A stretch of DNA of 64,000 bases from assembly GCA_944325545.1 (NCBI GenBank), contig CALVAM010000005.1, positions 1-64,000 on the forward strand. The letters are read 5' to 3'. Position 1 is the stretch's first letter. Each line of letters opens with the position of its first letter. A program made the translations under genes and the position numbers. Under the pieces are notes generated by a model. The model did not search any database. It saw only the letters and a list, made by a program, of their open reading frames with translations, and was not told where the DNA came from. This DNA is from Candidatus Gastranaerophilales bacterium. GTDB lineage: Bacteria > Cyanobacteriota > Vampirovibrionia > Gastranaerophilales > Gastranaerophilaceae. This document shows, in pieces, positions 63,288 to 64,000 of the stretch.

Positions 63288-64000
63288 ATGGCAAAGCGAA
63301 AAAATGACACAAAATACCACGAAATTTTAAAACAAGCATCTGGTTATAGCTATAAAAAAGGGGATCCTATACCAGATGGATATAAAGTTATCAAATCTGT
63401 TGATAATAAAAATACCGGATTTCATGCAGAAGTCCTTTCAAAAGGAAATGATGTAATTGTTGCATATAGAGGCACTGATAAAATATTCGGACAAGATGGT
63501 AGAAATGATTTTGCAATGAATAGAGGTAAGATACCTGCCCAAGCAACAGAGGCTATAAAATTATATGACCAAGTAAAGCAAGAAAATCCAAATTCTGTCA
63601 TTACTGTTACTGGACATTCATTAGGTGGAAGTTTATCACAAATAGTATCTGGAATTAGAGGTTGCGCTGCGGTTACTTTTAATGCTTATGGTGTTAAAGA
63701 TATGTTTAAAGACCCTGCAAATATTAAAGAAGATAACGTTGTAAATTATGTTAATGAATGGGACCCTATTGCTATGAGTAATGCTGAAAATCAAGTAGGT
63801 GAAACATATGCTGTTAAAGGTGAGGCAATGAGAGATCCTCATAAACTTGAAACAATGACAGATCTAGAAAGTAGAGAATACAGAACTCCTGAAAATCTTA
63901 AAGAACGAAAAAACATTATAAATCGAATTGAAAATAAAGTTGAATATACAACCTCAAAAGTTAAAGAAATAACAAGAGAAATTCTAAATAAAAGAAAGGA
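63288..64000 (+). CDS. Lipase class 3-like protein, cut by the window end
   Basis: The visible 237 residues start MAKRKNDTKYHEILKQASGY and contain NDVIVAYRGTDK, the nucleophile elbow TVTGHSLGGSLSQI, a candidate Asp in YVNEWDPIAMSN and a His in MRDPHKLET. This is the order and spacing of alpha/beta-hydrolase class 3 lipases. There is no signal peptide. The frame stays open to the window end, so the C-terminus is missing. AAAGGAAG precedes the ATG. A small hairpin (AGCCTT-TTTC-AAGGCT, 63238-63253) lies upstream. Cytoplasmic or exported by a signal-independent route; the substrate is unknown. Confidence 0.8.
   Translation, partial: MAKRKNDTKYHEILKQASGYSYKKGDPIPDGYKVIKSVDNKNTGFHAEVLSKGNDVIVAYRGTDKIFGQDGRNDFAMNRGKIPAQATEAIKLYDQVKQENPNSVITVTGHSLGGSLSQIVSGIRGCAAVTFNAYGVKDMFKDPANIKEDNVVNYVNEWDPIAMSNAENQVGETYAVKGEAMRDPHKLETMTDLESREYRTPENLKERKNIINRIENKVEYTTSKVKEITREILNKRK

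Overview
The window is AT-rich DNA from a Gram-negative-type bacterium. Gene content points to the non-photosynthetic sister lineage of Cyanobacteria (Melainabacteria/Vampirovibrionia, most likely a gut Gastranaerophilales). Reasons: the ATP synthase genes run a-c-b'-b-delta-alpha-gamma with two b-type subunits, as in Cyanobacteria, with no beta/epsilon genes attached; a Ycf46-type AAA ATPase sits with Ycf35/DUF1257-like and DUF2997 proteins, a cyanobacterial/plastid set; there are two Gram-negative envelope systems (RND pump with TolC, LptF/G); no photosynthesis gene is seen. The assignment is inference from gene families, not from a marker-gene tree.

Layout. 1-4331: a small ribbon-helix-helix gene divergent from a 74-residue protein, then the overlapping murD-ftsW-murG peptidoglycan/division set. 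4332-5930: lineage-specific hypothetical gene and its decayed duplicate, among dispersed repeats. 5931-10387: flagellar/type III export operon (double-SPOA C-ring protein, FliO, FliP, ORF6N protein, FliQ, a secreted protein, FliR). 10421-11126: a 192-193 bp tandem array grown from the 3' end and terminator of the tRNA-Arg gene at 11127-11200. 11250-17761: two divergent signalling operons (pilin, PC4-like protein, histidine kinase, REC-GGDEF-like-REC on minus; REC-PAS-histidine kinase, NarL regulator, hypothetical on plus). 17907-25477: dehydrogenase, SIMPL protein, TPR protein, pilin, ECF sigma/anti-sigma pair, serS. 25586-30130: clpB, tsf, rpsB. 30343-36767: a possible cysteine protease, GH13 enzyme, yidC, queA. 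36847-43578: two-partner-secretion exoprotein, beta-lactamase-fold protein, small secreted proteins, NrtR-like regulator, secG, tcdA, and a frameshifted gene. 43714-49602: RND efflux adaptor, pump and outer-membrane channel. 50906-55976: ATP synthase operon. 56041-62185: LptF/G-like, HhH protein, radical SAM, Ycf46, Ycf35-like, DUF2997, plus an MFS transporter. 62186-64000: gene remnant, a short FKA-motif protein and a lipase-like gene cut by the window edge.

How the parts fit: most of the window is core envelope, division, translation and energy biology. The accessory interest lies in (i) the Ycf46 module, tightly linked to a radical SAM activase-like enzyme, (ii) an export apparatus with type III secretion-like traits, alongside protease- and lipase-like proteins that could be exported, (iii) a recurring N-terminal F-K/R-A/G motif in unrelated hypothetical proteins, and (iv) several repeat families, including cyanobacterial-style heptanucleotide repeats. 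Promoters often carry an extended -10 of the form TATGNTAWAAT.
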